NCBI GenBank assembly: GCA_031763025.1
Contig: JASSKH010000031.1
Span: 1,054,001 to 1,118,000 of the forward strand
Origin: Macrocystis pyrifera
Taxonomy: Eukaryota > Sar > Phaeophyceae > Laminariales > Laminariaceae
Length of the DNA: 64,000 bases
Direction of reading: 5' to 3'
Every line of letters begins with the position of its first letter. Position 1 is the first letter of the stretch. A model generated the notes under the pieces. The model saw nothing but the letters and a program-made list of their open reading frames with translations, was not told the DNA's origin and made no database searches. Position numbers and translations under genes: made by a program. Shown here in pieces: positions 10,150 through 21,402 of the stretch.

Positions 10150-10735
10150 AAGGAACTGTTGCTGCTATATCTCTTGGCTTCGCGTAGAAAATAAACAAAA
10201 TGCACCTGGGACGAAAAACGCACGGATCCGCGGGTTTGTAAGGTTTATCCATACGCTGCCTGTGGTAGTTTCGTGAATGCGTTAATGCCCCGAGAAGCAG
10301 CGTCAGAAACCGCACGAAATCACGGTTTGTGTACGGTGTATTCATACATTCATACCTGGTACGGTGTACCTTAGAGAAACAGCAGAGAAAAAGGTTGAGA
10401 ACATATGGTGCGAAACCGCGGTTTTGTACGATTTTGTCATACGGTGTACCGTCGAGAAAAAGCGGTGTTGTACGGTTTTCCCTCCGGGAATGGGAACTGC
10501 ATACTAGAATATAACGTTCACCGAGGAACTGCACCGAACCGCACCGCACCGCAGGATTCCTGATATCTGAAAATAGTACCGAATTTCATCGTAGGATTTC
10601 CAGTTTTTTTCAAAACCGGACCGACCCGCACCGTAGGATTCACAATATTTAAAAACCGCACCGAACCGCACTGCTGTAAGATTTCCGATCACCGACCGGA
10701 CCGTAAGATTTTCGATTGTAAAAAAAAAACGCACC
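10150..10735. repeat. ACCGCACCG-rich dispersed repeat, copy 2
   Basis: Contains ACCGAACCGCACCGCACCGC near 10530 and three related lines alternating with GATTTNCGAT-like spacers, plus repeated GAAACCGCGGTTT/GTACGGTGTACC. A TACCTGGTA lies at 10353-10361. The short ORFs are repeat shadows. Confidence 0.65.
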
Positions 10736-11049
10736 GTGCTCGGACGGATAATCGTAAAGACCCATGCTCTTTTTCGATCGCACAGCCTGCGCTGAGAGCC
10801 CGCTCACGACCGGGATGATGATGGAGCGGGTGATGATGTTCTCACGTTATCTACGTCGCTCATTTTCCTGAAACATTGGCCCAATGGTCACAAAACAGTC
10901 TACAGAGTAGTAGAATTTATATTCCCAAAAGCCGTCCCGATGGTTGAAAACATGTATACCTGGTACATAAACATAAACATACCGCTCCACTCTGTTCACA
11001 AATACCAAGACCGCTTGTAGTACAATACAGCAGTAGATATCATTGTTAA

Positions 11050-11370
11050 GATGCTCACTATATTTCGGGACAGAGTGGTCCTTATATTTCGCAGGGTCTT
11101 GCTCGGGAAAATTCCCGCAGGATATCACGTTTTTTTTCCCGTTCCCGTGATCCCATCCAAATAGTTCCCGAAGAAATCTTGAGATCCCGTTATTCCCATC
11201 GAAACAGTTCCTCCCGTGGAAATGTCTGATTTTCCTTGGTTTTCCGTTCCGGTGCCGTAAATTCCCGTGGCAGTATTGATTTCCCAAATCCCAAGCAAAC
11301 CAAGCCTACTTGTAGAAAAAAAGTACGTAATTGCCGGGCGAATAATTCCCGTGTCTAAAACCGTGAACGG
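11050..11370. repeat. TTCCCG-rich block
   Basis: Many TTCCCG/CGGGAA words in both orientations (for example GAAAATTCCCGCAGG, GTTCCCGTGATCCC). The same word set recurs at 12830-13040 (TTCCCGCGGGAA). It includes one ATTTCGGGACAGAGTGG piece near 11070. Confidence 0.5.
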
Positions 11371-11826
11371 GATCAGCACGTACACGGAACGATGCTACGA
11401 ACTTTTACGTATGATACGTATGGTATTATTTTTTACAGATTCAATACGTACTAGTATTCATGTATCCATATGATACACATACGCACATTTTATTTCTTCT
11501 TCAGTGTCTTTTTGTTTTTATTTTTTTTCTGGTCTCCCATGTGTTGCTGTGTTCTCGTACCCGGTATGTCGGCATTTCACTTTCGCTCGATTATTTGTTG
11601 ATTTATTTTTTCTGTCTCACAAGCAGTGAGTAGTCTGTGACCACATGATCAGTATCTCTCGGTAAATGATCAGGGCAGACACTGTTCTTGGGTGTACTGG
11701 TGTAGTTGAGTAGAAATAACGATTTAACTTAATAATAAAGTAACTAAAATCAAAATATGAAAAAATAAAAAGTAACTCAAATCAAAATATGAAAAAATAA
11801 AGGGTTTTAGCCGAAATCAGGTATAC

Positions 11827-11943
11827 CTTGGCTTTTTCGAGCCAAAATCAGTTACATGCTAAAAACAAGTACAAAACACACCCCTGGAGCCCTGCTATTG
11901 GCCAGGCTGACATCGTAACTGATTTTGGCTCGAAAAAGCCAAG
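11827..11943. repeat. Perfect 29-bp inverted repeat (foldback)
   Basis: Arms 11827-11855 (starting CTTGGCTTTTTCGAGCC) and 11915-11943 are exact reverse complements over 29 bases, separated by 59 bases. Similarity extends outward imperfectly (ATCAGGTATAC against GTTAACCTGAT). Related words (TACCTGATTTTGACTC) recur near 12630. It could be a small foldback transposon. Confidence 0.75.
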
Positions 11944-11959
11944 GTTAACCTGATTTTTT

Positions 11960-12829
11960 CTGCTCTGTCTAGCTTTCAACTGATTTTGGCCAACTTTGAA
12001 CCAATCAGAGAGGCCATACGTACACTGTGTTTTCTCTCCGTATGCGTCTGCCCTCCCTCGGTTGGAATTCTTCGTATAAACTCTGTACTCGTACGTACGT
12101 ACGTAAAAGTACGTGCGTGTGTACATGCATACATGCGTACGCTGGTTTCACTTTTTCTCCTTTGGGGTGTGCGATGTGCTTCAGTTAGTTGTTGTGTGTA
12201 CTCTGTTGTTTTCTATGTTCACAGCAGTCTTTACAGCATCATGGCCACAGGGCATTTCGTCTGCACCACCCCGCGGCGAGGTGGTCTCGGGTTTGGTACG
12301 GCAAGATAATTTCGTGCCGAGCAGCCGGTTCCGCGAGGACGGTCTGGAAGCTTTAAAGCTGTCAACGGGGGGGGGGGGCGCCAGACACAGAGTAAATACT
12401 CTTTTGGCGCTCCCGCCGTGGCGAAACAAACGAAGCATATTATTAATAATAGTGACTCTCTGCAGGTCCAAGTGGAGCCCGTGGTACCTATGATACACCC
12501 TGAAAAAAACTAAACGATGCAGATTTTGGAAGCCATGTGGCACGCTTAGTGCTTTATTAGGCGCAGTCTTTTTTTATTGGATTGTCATGGACATCACACC
12601 GCTCGTGGCGCGCGTTTTTTACTTGGTTTTAGCATGTACCTGATTTTGACTCAAACGGATCAGGTACACCTGATTTGGGCATTTGCCCAAAAATAAACAT
12701 GAAAATTACAAATTTTTGTACGCATTAACATATTCAATACTAAAAAATACAAAATGGCAACATTGTTGCCGCCATCATCCCCGCAGCGGAGCGCCATATC
12801 AGATGATGGAGACCAGAAGGGTCCGTGTG
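11960..12829. other. No gene recognised
   Basis: Frames with short ORFs around 12113-12543 overlap on both strands and lack splice signals or family features. The only notable content is scattered CTGATTTTGG words related to the foldback at 11827. Confidence 0.4.
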
Positions 12830-13040
12830 TGGCTACTTCCCGCGGGAAGATTTCCCGTGGTTGCCGGTTCTTGTACGAAAAACCCAGTGAATTAATTCCC
12901 TTGGTGGCTTATAGTTCCCGCGGGAAGGGTTCACGTGGAGGCCAGTTCCCGCAAAAAAAAAACTCGTGAATTCCCGTGTTCCCGTGCAAAAAACCTCGTG
13001 AATTCCCGTGGTGGCTAAATCCCGCAGGAAAAGTTAACGT
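12830..13040. repeat. TTCCCGCGGGAA block
   Basis: Four to five imperfect repeats of TTCCCGCGGGAA with GTGGTGGCTTAT-like spacers, related to the block at 11050-11370. Confidence 0.5.
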
Positions 13041-13059
13041 TCCCAAAATAAAAAATCGT

Positions 13060-13445
13060 ACCCGAGGAAGGCCCTGATATTTCGGGACATGGTGATCCTT
13101 GTTTCTCTGGACAGAGCGGCCCTGATATCTCGGGACAGAGTGATCCTTGCCTTTCGGGACAGAGGGATTCTTATATTTCCGGACATATTGATCTATATAT
13201 TTCGGGGCATAACGACGCCTCTAGTTCGGGACAGAGAGTAGTGACTCTTGTAGTTCGGGACAGAGTAGTAGTCCTAATATTTCGGGACAAAGCGTAGTAG
13301 CCCTTATGTTACGGGACAAAGCGTAGTAGCCCTTATATTTCGGGACACATTGGTCCTTTTATTCCGGAACATAGAGTAGTGGCCCTTCTATTTCGGGACA
13401 GATTGGCCTTTCTATTTGGGGCCATAGAGTAGTGGGGACAGAGTG
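13060..13445 (+). repeat. TTCGGGACA minisatellite
   Basis: About ten imperfect units of the form CCTTATATTTCGGGACAGAG, spaced about 30-45 bases and with variable TAGTAG insertions. Single copies occur at about 8300 and 11070, so the unit also exists dispersed. Confidence 0.75.
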
Positions 13446-14483
13446 GTAGGAAATAGCACGTGGACCGCAGCAGTACCAGTACGGACGGGAACGGTGCCAC
13501 GGGCTGTGGTAAATAAACCAACGCTTATCACTGGCGAACCAATTAAGACCAAAGCACAGCAGTATCCGTGCAACGATAGCTATCGCCTCGAGGCGCCGAG
13601 TATCCTGCCCGAACTTTGCTCCACCACGTATTGAATAGAGCCGGCGCAGAACCCCGCTTTAAAGTTTCCCTTTAGCTGGCCAAACGCTCCTCACGGCGGA
13701 CAGATCAGACAGATCAGATAGAGCAGATCGATCAGATACAGCAGTATCTGTGAAATGATAGTAGGGTAGCTATCTACTTACATAGTCCGAGAACGCGAAT
13801 TTTCGTTTTTACTCTTGGCATCGTTCGAAAAAAAAACACTGTGTGAAGTGTTGTCCTGGTTATTTCACTACCTGGTGCAACAATCAGCAGATCCCGAAAA
13901 CAATACCAGGCACAGCAGTACGAAATTGTCAAATGAGGACCCCTGTAGTATACTCGCGGTACGACTGCAGCGCAAAAGTACCCATCAGATACCAGGTACA
14001 TACTTGCCGGAGTTTTAGCCGGATTACCTGCCCGGGGTTGTAGCCTAACCGGGTAACCAGCCCGCGGGTAGACGTTACCACCAACGGGTACATATTTACC
14101 TACCAAGTGCCTATCTTATATTCCAGCCCCCCAAATATCATACCCGTCTCTGTATTCCGTGATATGATGTCTCGGATGCCATACCCGGGTGGCCGGCCAA
14201 TATTGATCCCAGTACCATACGCACGAAACCGGTGTATCTACCCCACCATTAATAAGCACACTCTTGTAATGGTCATCATCCACACCACTTGCATCGCGCA
14301 CCCAGCTGTCCTATCCCATCCTGTCCTATTTTTAATTAATAGTACCCTGTTTGACGTTGCCCGAACGCGCGTTTCGTTCTGTGGTTCGTTCGTGCTTGGG
14401 ACAGAATTGGCGACGAGATTCGGTTTCGGGGAGTTCGACATCCAGCGCCAGCAAGGTCTGGTTACCGCCTTGTAAGGGAGGCT
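13446..14483. other. No gene recognised
   Basis: Contains TACCAGGTA at 13990-13998 and near-matches at about 13860 and 13898, plus TACCCG/CGGGTA repeats around 14020-14100. No convincing exon. Confidence 0.4.
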
Positions 14484-14760
14484 GCAGAGGCAGATACAAG
14501 GAGGGAGGCGGGGAGGAAAAGGGAGGGAGGGGAGACGAAGACCTGGGGGGGGGGGGGGGGCAGAGAGAGGTATTCATAGGGGGGTGTCGAGGAGGGGGGG
14601 GGGGGGGGACATACGTATTATATGAAGGAAATGAGAGAGAGAGGGAGAGACAGGGAAGAGGAAGAGTGAGGAGAGGGAAGATGGGGGAAAGAGGGGGGAG
14701 GCGCGGAGGGGACGGGGAAAGGCGCGGGCGGCATCGGGTGCGGTGAGAGTGGCGCCGCTG
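14484..14760 (+). repeat. Purine-rich (G/A) tract outside the palindrome
   Basis: Almost entirely G and A, with two long G-runs (about 14547-14560 and 14596-14608). A pyrimidine-rich tract lies at the mirror position (53880-54350), so the inverted symmetry may once have extended further. Confidence 0.7.
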
Positions 14761-15054
14761 GCAGCAGCGATGGAGCCTCTATCGGTTCGTTATCCCTTTC
14801 TCCTGCGAATTGATTGACTTCTCGGCTCTACTTGTCTCGCAGCCAACTACAGTAGATTAGTGTCTAAACTATTAATACCTATAGTTCCCGCTGCCGCGGC
14901 CGCCGCGATCGGGGGAGATGCGCCGGGACCCCTCCGCTGGCATAGCCACAGCGGGCGTCGAAAGCCGGCGGGGTGTAACCTCTACCCCTCAACATCTTAC
15001 CGGTAGGAGAGCGCGTGGCCTCCCCCGGCGGATGCCGACGCGCCTATCAGAGCA

Positions 15055-15340
15055 ACAGCAGCAGCAGCAGCAATAGGCAGCCGCGTGTGCAGCGTTGCGT
15101 AGCGTGCAGCGTCGCGTAGCGTACAACGTCGTGTAGCGTGCGGCATGGTGTAGCATGCAGCGTGGCGTAGCGTGGAGTAGCGTGGCGTAGCGTAGCGTGC
15201 AACGTTGTGAAGCGTAGTGTGGCTGGCGTGGCACGTGTCGTGCAGCGTGGCGTGCAACGTGGTGTAGCGTGGGTGGCGTGGTGCGTAGCTTGCAGGGTGG
15301 TGTAGCGTATAACGTGGAGTAGCGTGGGTCGCAACTGGGC
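15055..15340 (-). repeat. ACGCTACGC minisatellite with (CAG)n
   Basis: A CAG run (about 15057-15073) is followed by many GTAGCGTGCAACGT-like words. The right-arm counterpart (52530-53180) is about twice as long. The Cys/Arg/Thr-rich ORFs in it are repeat artefacts. Confidence 0.8.
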
Positions 15341-16357
15341 CGGTGGGCGAAGGGGAAAGGGGTGCACCGGCAGGAGAGCCAAAGGTGCTGGTGAAGATGC
15401 ATCAGTAACCTACGGTGCGGTGCTAGCTATTACATGTGTCCTCGAGCTGACCGAGTGGGGCATCGGTAGGGGCATCGTAGGCGAGGTTCAGTGTAGCTGC
15501 AAGCTAGCTATCGGTCAGGGTGATCGTTCTTTAGCTTGCTGGCTGTGTTGACTGTCTTGGGCTATACCGCCGCCGTGGGTGTGTGTTTCTTTGTCCTCTT
15601 CTACCAGAAGGTAGTCTCGTGCAGTACAAAACACGCTACGGTGCGGTGCGTCACTGTATGGTAGGGGACGATACGGTACAGGGTGGGACTGGATGAGGCG
15701 GGCGGGACGGGATCGGATTGGACTGGACAGGATAAAATGTTACGGGATGGGACATACTGTGATGGAACGGGATGATACAGGATGAGACGGGGCGTAGAAA
15801 TCGGAGCGAGCTTACGAGGCCTCGGTCGTCAAAGAAGAAACAGACGGCGCAGGCGGTCAGTCTTGAACTTTTTCTTCGTCGGCAAAAAAAACGCCTCCTG
15901 AAATTGAGGGGGGGGGGGGGGGAGTTCCCTCACGGCCTCTTCGATAGGCTGGGAGTGATATACGCTTTGGGGGGGGGGTATAACCGCGACGGGCAAGGAA
16001 GGATGTCAGGGTAGAAGGCACAAAACGGTCAACTTGAAAAGGTCGGGGATTTTTCGGGGGAAGGGGGGAGGGGGGGCTGATTTGTATACCCGACCTTTGC
16101 TGCGCTGCATCGGTGTTGGTGAGGAGCAGGTGGCTCTCGGCCCGATCGCGAGCGGTTTCTGTCCGTGCTGGTCTGCGTTGTGTGTGCTTTTCTGTTTCGT
16201 TCTTGGGCGAGTGCTCGGCGGTGTGGTGAGGTGCGGTGTGGTGCGGCAGTGCGGGCACACTACTGTAGTTGGTTTCGCTTTCTTCCTTTCTTCCTCCAGT
16301 CCTTTCCTTCTTTTATTCCTTCATTTGTGTGTTAGTGTATTGTTCAGGCAGAAACAG

Positions 16358-16783
16358 TTAGTTGGAGCAATGGGGGGAGTGTGGGGGGTAGATACCGGCG
16401 TGGACGCGTGGGAAACGTGGTGCTTTCGGGGGTGGTATTGCCGACGATTTTCTGTACCAGGTACTTGTAACGTTTCTCTTTGACGCGAAATAGTTACTGC
16501 GGAAAGCTAAGGCCGTCAGTCGGTATTGTTCGTGTTCGAACTGAGAAGGTGGCACGGTGACAGCGGTGGGGGTTGACGGCCTGCGCTCGGACGGGGTTCC
16601 GGTCCCCGGGATAGTCTCTCGGAATATCTCCGGAATGGTTCCCCGAACGATCTCCAGAGAGGATCTTTCTTTTTCCTGGCCGATTGGTTGCGCGGTTGTT
16701 CGTTCGTGTTTTGAATTGTGCTGTCGGTACGCGTATGGTAGTGATTGATGACGGTATTCATGATTGGTGGTGGCGATCACCAT
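16358..16783 (-). CDS. 141-residue ORF kept in both outer arms; doubtful gene
   Basis: The same 141-codon frame is open in the right arm (51088-51513) with only a few substitutions, for example AVTV against SVTA and GTIPEIF against GTNPEIF. It reads HERTTAQPIGQEKERSS, FEHEQYRLTALAFRSNYF and RVHAGIYPP. The first codons overlap the 44-bp minisatellite. No domain, signal peptide or membrane segment is seen, and no splice context was found. Conservation between arms may only reflect recent duplication. The frame contains GTACCAGGTAC, the palindromic motif enriched in this window. Confidence 0.25.
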   Translation of the reverse strand: MVIATTNHEYRHQSLPYAYRQHNSKHERTTAQPIGQEKERSSLEIVRGTIPEIFRETIPGTGTPSERRPSTPTAVTVPPSQFEHEQYRLTALAFRSNYFASKRNVTSTWYRKSSAIPPPKAPRFPRVHAGIYPPHSPHCSN

Positions 16784-17275
16784 GATTGATGATGACGGTA
16801 TTCATGATTGGTGGTGGCGATCACCATGATTGATGATGACGGTATTCATGATTGGTGGTGGCGATTACCATGATTGATGATGACGATATTCATGACTGGT
16901 GGTGGCGATCACCAGGATTGATGATGACGATATTCATGATTGGTGGTGGCGATCACCATGATTGATGATGATATTCATGATTGGTGGTGGCGATCACCAT
17001 GATTGATGATGACGATATTCATGATTGGTGGTGGCGATCACCATGATTGATGGTGACGATATTCATGATTGGTGGTGGCGATCACCATGATTGATGATGA
17101 CGGTATTCATGATTGGTGGTGGCGATCACCATGATTGATGAAGGTATTCATGATTGGTGGTGGCGATCACCATGATTGATGATGACGATATTCATGATTG
17201 GTGGTGGCGATCACCATGATTGATGATGACGATATTCATGATTGGTGATGACGATCACCAGGATTGATGATGACG
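16741..17275 (+). repeat. 44-bp tandem array, left arm
   Basis: About 12 units of 44 bases: GATTGATGATGACGGTATTC then ATGATTGGTGGTGGCGATCACCAT, with a few 38-41-base variants. The start-to-start distance of 44 was checked at 16778 and 16822. The mirror array is at 50525-51130. There are no unique spacers, so this is not a CRISPR. Confidence 0.9.
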
Positions 17276-18297
17276 AACCCGTATTCGATGATGACGATTG
17301 TCGTGAATGGTGATAGTCATGAGGACATGGTATACAAGTACACAGCACAGGACGCATCGGGGTGTAGCCGAGCGTGTGCATCTGTAGTTAATCATGTCAG
17401 TCAGCAGTCAAGCACCGTCGGTCGTCAAATCGAGCGTGTCAATCGCAAGTTCAGTGCGTCTGCAGTCAAGCGCTTCGGTCAGTAGTCAAGCGTGTCGGTA
17501 GTTAAAATTCGAGCGTATTGGTCGGTGAGTCTTTAGGGAAAGTTACCGAATATGGGGTTCCAGTGACGCTGCGGTCTTCTGGTTCGGGTCGTGGTTATTT
17601 TCAGACCACGCACATTGATTGGTAGTCGAGTGAATCCGTCCTTAATCAAGCGTATAACCGGTCAGCAGCCGAGCGCGTCGATCGTTTGTCGAGTGTATCC
17701 GTCGGTAGCAGAGCGCGTCAGTCGGTCAGGAGTCGAGCGTAGCGGTCTGTAGTCCATCACACCGACAGGTAGGGGGAAAAGGCTTTCTTGTCTGTCTGTC
17801 TGATCGCGCCAATTATGGCTGGTTTTACTGTGTTACTGGAGTGAGGAAAGTGTGTACCAGCAGGCCTGAGTTGACATTTATCAGCAGTAGTAACACTACT
17901 ATAGGCAGGGGCCCTTTGCTCCCTTCTAAGACGGATTCTCAAGCTGCTTTTTGTGTGATGTGTTGTGTCTCAATCTGCCATTATTGTAATGTGTGTGGGT
18001 TTGTGCTTGGCTTGTTGAAGTTTACCCCTCCTAACCATCTGAGAGCGTTTGGTCGGGTGTTGTAGCTATCGATAGCAGCGGCTAGCCAGAAAGTCATGCA
18101 TGCTCCATTGAGAGTGGTGCTGTGATTCACGAGGTTATTCCGGGTGGTGCAGTTTTAGTAAAACATTATGTAGCCCTTGCAAATATTTGTGACGGTAGAT
18201 TGATTGATTGAATATAGTGAATAATTTTCTGGGCGATAATGATTGACGATGCTGATATTTCCGGCCTGTGTATGATGAGAGGGCTGGGTGCGGTGAG
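17276..18297. other. Palindrome arm DNA without a recognised gene
   Basis: Rich in GTCGAGCGTGTC/GTCAGTCAG words, matched in the right arm at about 49535-50525. No convincing coding frame. Confidence 0.4.
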
Positions 18298-18410
18298 GGA
18301 AAACGTTGGCTGGGGTTGGGTTGGGTTGGGTTGGGGAGCTGCTGGTTGGGAGGGGGGGGGGTAGGCGGATGGGTGGGTTGGGGGAAGGGGGGGGGGGGGA
18401 GGGCGTACGC
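18298..18410 (+). repeat. TTGGG repeats and G-runs next to LINE 3' end
   Basis: Contains GGTTGGGTTGGGTTGGGTT and three long G-runs. In the LINE orientation (- strand) this is the C-rich tail directly after the LINE terminus. The mirror is 49436-49530. Confidence 0.8.
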
Positions 18411-20473
18411 ATTTGTTGCTTGCCTTAGTCATCAGACCGTTGACTGCGCATCCCTTTCGAGACGGAGCACCGTTCCTGCTCCTAATAAATACACCTCCGA
18501 CATTTGGGCGCTCTTTACGTCGTTTCCGTATATCACATAGAAATTTTGCTAGTCTTATACCCTTCCCATTTCGCCGCCCTAGGATAGCGATCGTTTTATC
18601 GTTGCTATTCAGTGTACCAAACTTCTCCGTGTCACGTTAGTCTAATTCCCTCATCTCCTCTTTTACCTCATTCCGTTCTTACGTGAGTTAGACTTTCTGT
18701 TACTTTGCCACACGGGCACACCTGTGCATCTACTTCCTCCTCCCGGCTACTGTGTACCTCTTTATTCTTTCTGGCAGATCCAGGCCCCCTACACGAAATC
18801 GCAGTTTCAGCGTTTTCGCGAAGTCCGTTGGGCCGTGCAAATAGGTTTTCATTCCTATCCCCTCGCTTAACCCCCCGTTTATCTCTGAGTGCTTCTTCGA
18901 TTTCACCTTGTTTCTTAGCGCTCGCTTTTGCTTTCTTCGTATCCTCTCTTCTACTTCTGCCTTGTGCGTCCCAAACGTCTGGGCGGGCATCACCTATTCT
19001 TGGTTTCCTCCTACATCCCTCCATACTTTCTAAACTACGTTATCCCACACTATCCCAGTTCGCCCTTTGGTTTCGCTCTCCCGTTCAGCTCCTATCAAAT
19101 ATTGCTGGCGACCTCTTTTTAGGCATATTCCTTACTTTCTATTGCCATTTCAACATTATCAGGTCTCTATTTGTCTTGAGTGGATACATTCTCAGTTCTG
19201 CTCTTGTTACTGTATTACTCGTCGACTTGACCATCTTGGTACTTTTCAGTTGCTGCCATGTGTACTGTTTCCAACTGTTTTACGAACTCCGCGTTCCCTT
19301 CCCATGCTTCTGCATATTCTAGTGTTGGTACTTTCACATTCATCAGGGTGCCTCTCTTGATCCTACTGTGGTGTCAAGGTGCGAGTCTGTTCGGATCGCA
19401 TCCATCTTGCCTACATGTGTTTTGCCCTTTTCTATTACTTTTGCCATGTGTGTATCCCAGAGAAGTATTTTCAGATATCAACGCCAAGGTACGTCTAGTG
19501 GTCTACGATCGGTAATTCATCTCCTCCCCACTTCCAACTGAAGTTTACCGGGTTCACCTTATCTTCGTCACATACAACTGCTGCGCACTTCCTGGCGTTC
19601 GCCGTCACCCTCCATTTCCTAGTGTATTCTAGCGCCTTCTCGATTAGTTTCTGCAATCCTTCGGGTGTTTCTGATATCCCCACGAAGTCCTCCGCGAACA
19701 TCAATCCCGACACCGTGTTCCCCCACTGTTGCTCCCTGCTTTGCTGCGTCGACTGCTACTATCACGTCGTTGATATATATAATTTGAATATATAAGGTGA
19801 TAACGTACATCCCAGTGCAACGCCTTGTAAAATGTCAATATGGTTCGATATTTCCCCGTCCAGCATCACAGCACTTCTCGCACGTTCCGCTATATTTTTT
19901 CACCATTCTCCACATCTTTCCTCTGATCCTTATTTCCCACAACGTTTCCACAATCCATTTCTCCGTACTGTGCCGTAGGCCTCCTGTACGTCTAGAGATA
20001 GTCAGTGCGTTGTTAGCCCTGCGTCTTCCCTATCCAAGATTATCTTACTTAATGTGTACACATGGTCAACGTAGCTACGGTAAACCCTGCTTGCCCTTCG
20101 CTCATTTTGTCTTCCTTCTCCATCATTGTTCCCGTCCTATAGTTCAAAATCATACAAACTGTTTATCTACTGTGCATAATAGTGTTATTCATCTATATTT
20201 CCGCGGATCAGCCTCATTTTCGTTCTTAAGTAAGTCTACTGTATTATTATACTACTCCTTCTTTCCACATCCTAGGTGCGTTCTCATTTTTCCATACCCT
20301 GTTACACCAAAACTATCATGGTAAACATTCCTTCTCTCCCCTACTTCCCCAATTCATTATTTATTTGCTCTGCCCCTCCTATCTTTCTATTCTTACATTT
20401 AGCTACACACTTTCTAGCTTCTTCCCTCGTGAACTCTCTCTGTAACCCTTCTGAGTCTTCCCTTTCTGACCAA
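18411..20473 (-). mobile_element. LINE (non-LTR retrotransposon), 5'-truncated, decayed; left outer arm
   Basis: On the - strand, from 20473 downward, it carries reverse transcriptase pieces: the segment with SGLMFAEDFVGISE (FAED codons at 19686-19697), then TRKWRVTANARKCA and NPVNFSWKWGGDELPIVD. Further 3' come the C-terminal Cys-rich piece (CPCGKVTESLTHV, about 18700) and the 3' end GGCAAGCAACAAATGCGTAC followed by C-tracts. Several stops and frame changes make it non-functional. The catalytic FADD of the inner copies is FAED here and in the mirror copy (48142-48153), so that change predates the duplication. It is truncated at about 20473, where it abuts an S1 copy in the same orientation. 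Confidence 0.85.
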
Positions 20474-20474
20474 G

Positions 20475-20985
20475 GGGGGTGTACTCATTATCATGCGTAG
20501 CCGTAGTCGTATGACCATAGACCCTCGCATCCCTACAATGCTGGGATGGAGCACGTCGGGCTTTCACCCATTCAACAGACATTGCTTGCACCAAGCGCGA
20601 AGCGCCGTGAAGTGTTCGGCGAGCCACATGAAGGCTGAGCTGCAACCTACTAAGGACCGCTTGTGAGGCTGATTTTCTTGCACATGGATGACAGCGTCAA
20701 TAAATTGATTTATTTTCTGGTGTGGCCACGTCCAGGGACAGCAATTGGTTTAATACAGAACCGCCTCGTGTGTGCCTTACCATATACACACTACATGATA
20801 CGATCATCCCCCTCATACAAAGTTAAGGCTCTCCCCTCGCAGTAATGATCTCAGCCGACCGCCAGCCGTGGTAACCGCAACACAAACAAAAAATGGTACC
20901 GTGGTTGTCTACGCAGCTCAAGTAGTGAGTAGGGGAGGGTGCACAGTACGAGACTCCAACTAAAAATGGTATCATACCAGGTACC
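20475..20985 (-). mobile_element. S1 SINE-like repeat, left outer arm
   Basis: Reverse orientation. Its 3' end at 20475 reads (- strand) ATAATGAGTACACCCCCC. The body matches 2045-2512 and the mirror 46860-47362. TACCAGGTA lies at 20975-20983, at its 5' edge. Confidence 0.8.
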
Positions 20986-20989
20986 AAAT

Positions 20990-21227
20990 GTGTTTGCCGT
21001 CCGCACTAATTTCAGTATACCGCTCCCGAGTTGCTCCTTTCGTCGAAAATGGAAGACCGACCGTGTCTCTTGTGGGGCTCTCGCGGTCTTTCTACTGAAA
21101 TGTTCAAGATGAAGAAAAGGGCCAAGGTGTCAAAACTGCCGGGGGCTTTCTAAAGATACTTGCGTTAGGAGAAGCAGAGGAACCATTAAAGTCACTATCC
21201 GGCGGGGCAGTAGTACTGTACTAATAG
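20990..21227. other. Palindrome arm DNA without a recognised gene
   Basis: Unique-looking sequence matched in the right arm (46610-46850). I see no coding frame or structured RNA in it. Confidence 0.4.
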
Positions 21228-21402
21228 TGGTAGTAGCAGTAACAGAGGTTTACCGAACAGTATAAGTAGTAGTGGTAATAGTAGTAGTAGCAGTAGTAGC
21301 AGTAGTAGTAGCAATAGTAGTAGTGGTAGTAGTAGTAGTAGTGGTAATAGTAATAGTAGTAGTAGTGCTAGTAGTAGTAATAGCAGTAGTGGCAGTGGTA
21401 GA
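21228..21402 (+). repeat. (TAG)n triplet array, first part
   Basis: GTAGTAGTAGTGG-type repeats. Together with 22508-22590 it corresponds to the continuous array at 46090-46605 in the right arm. Confidence 0.9.
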
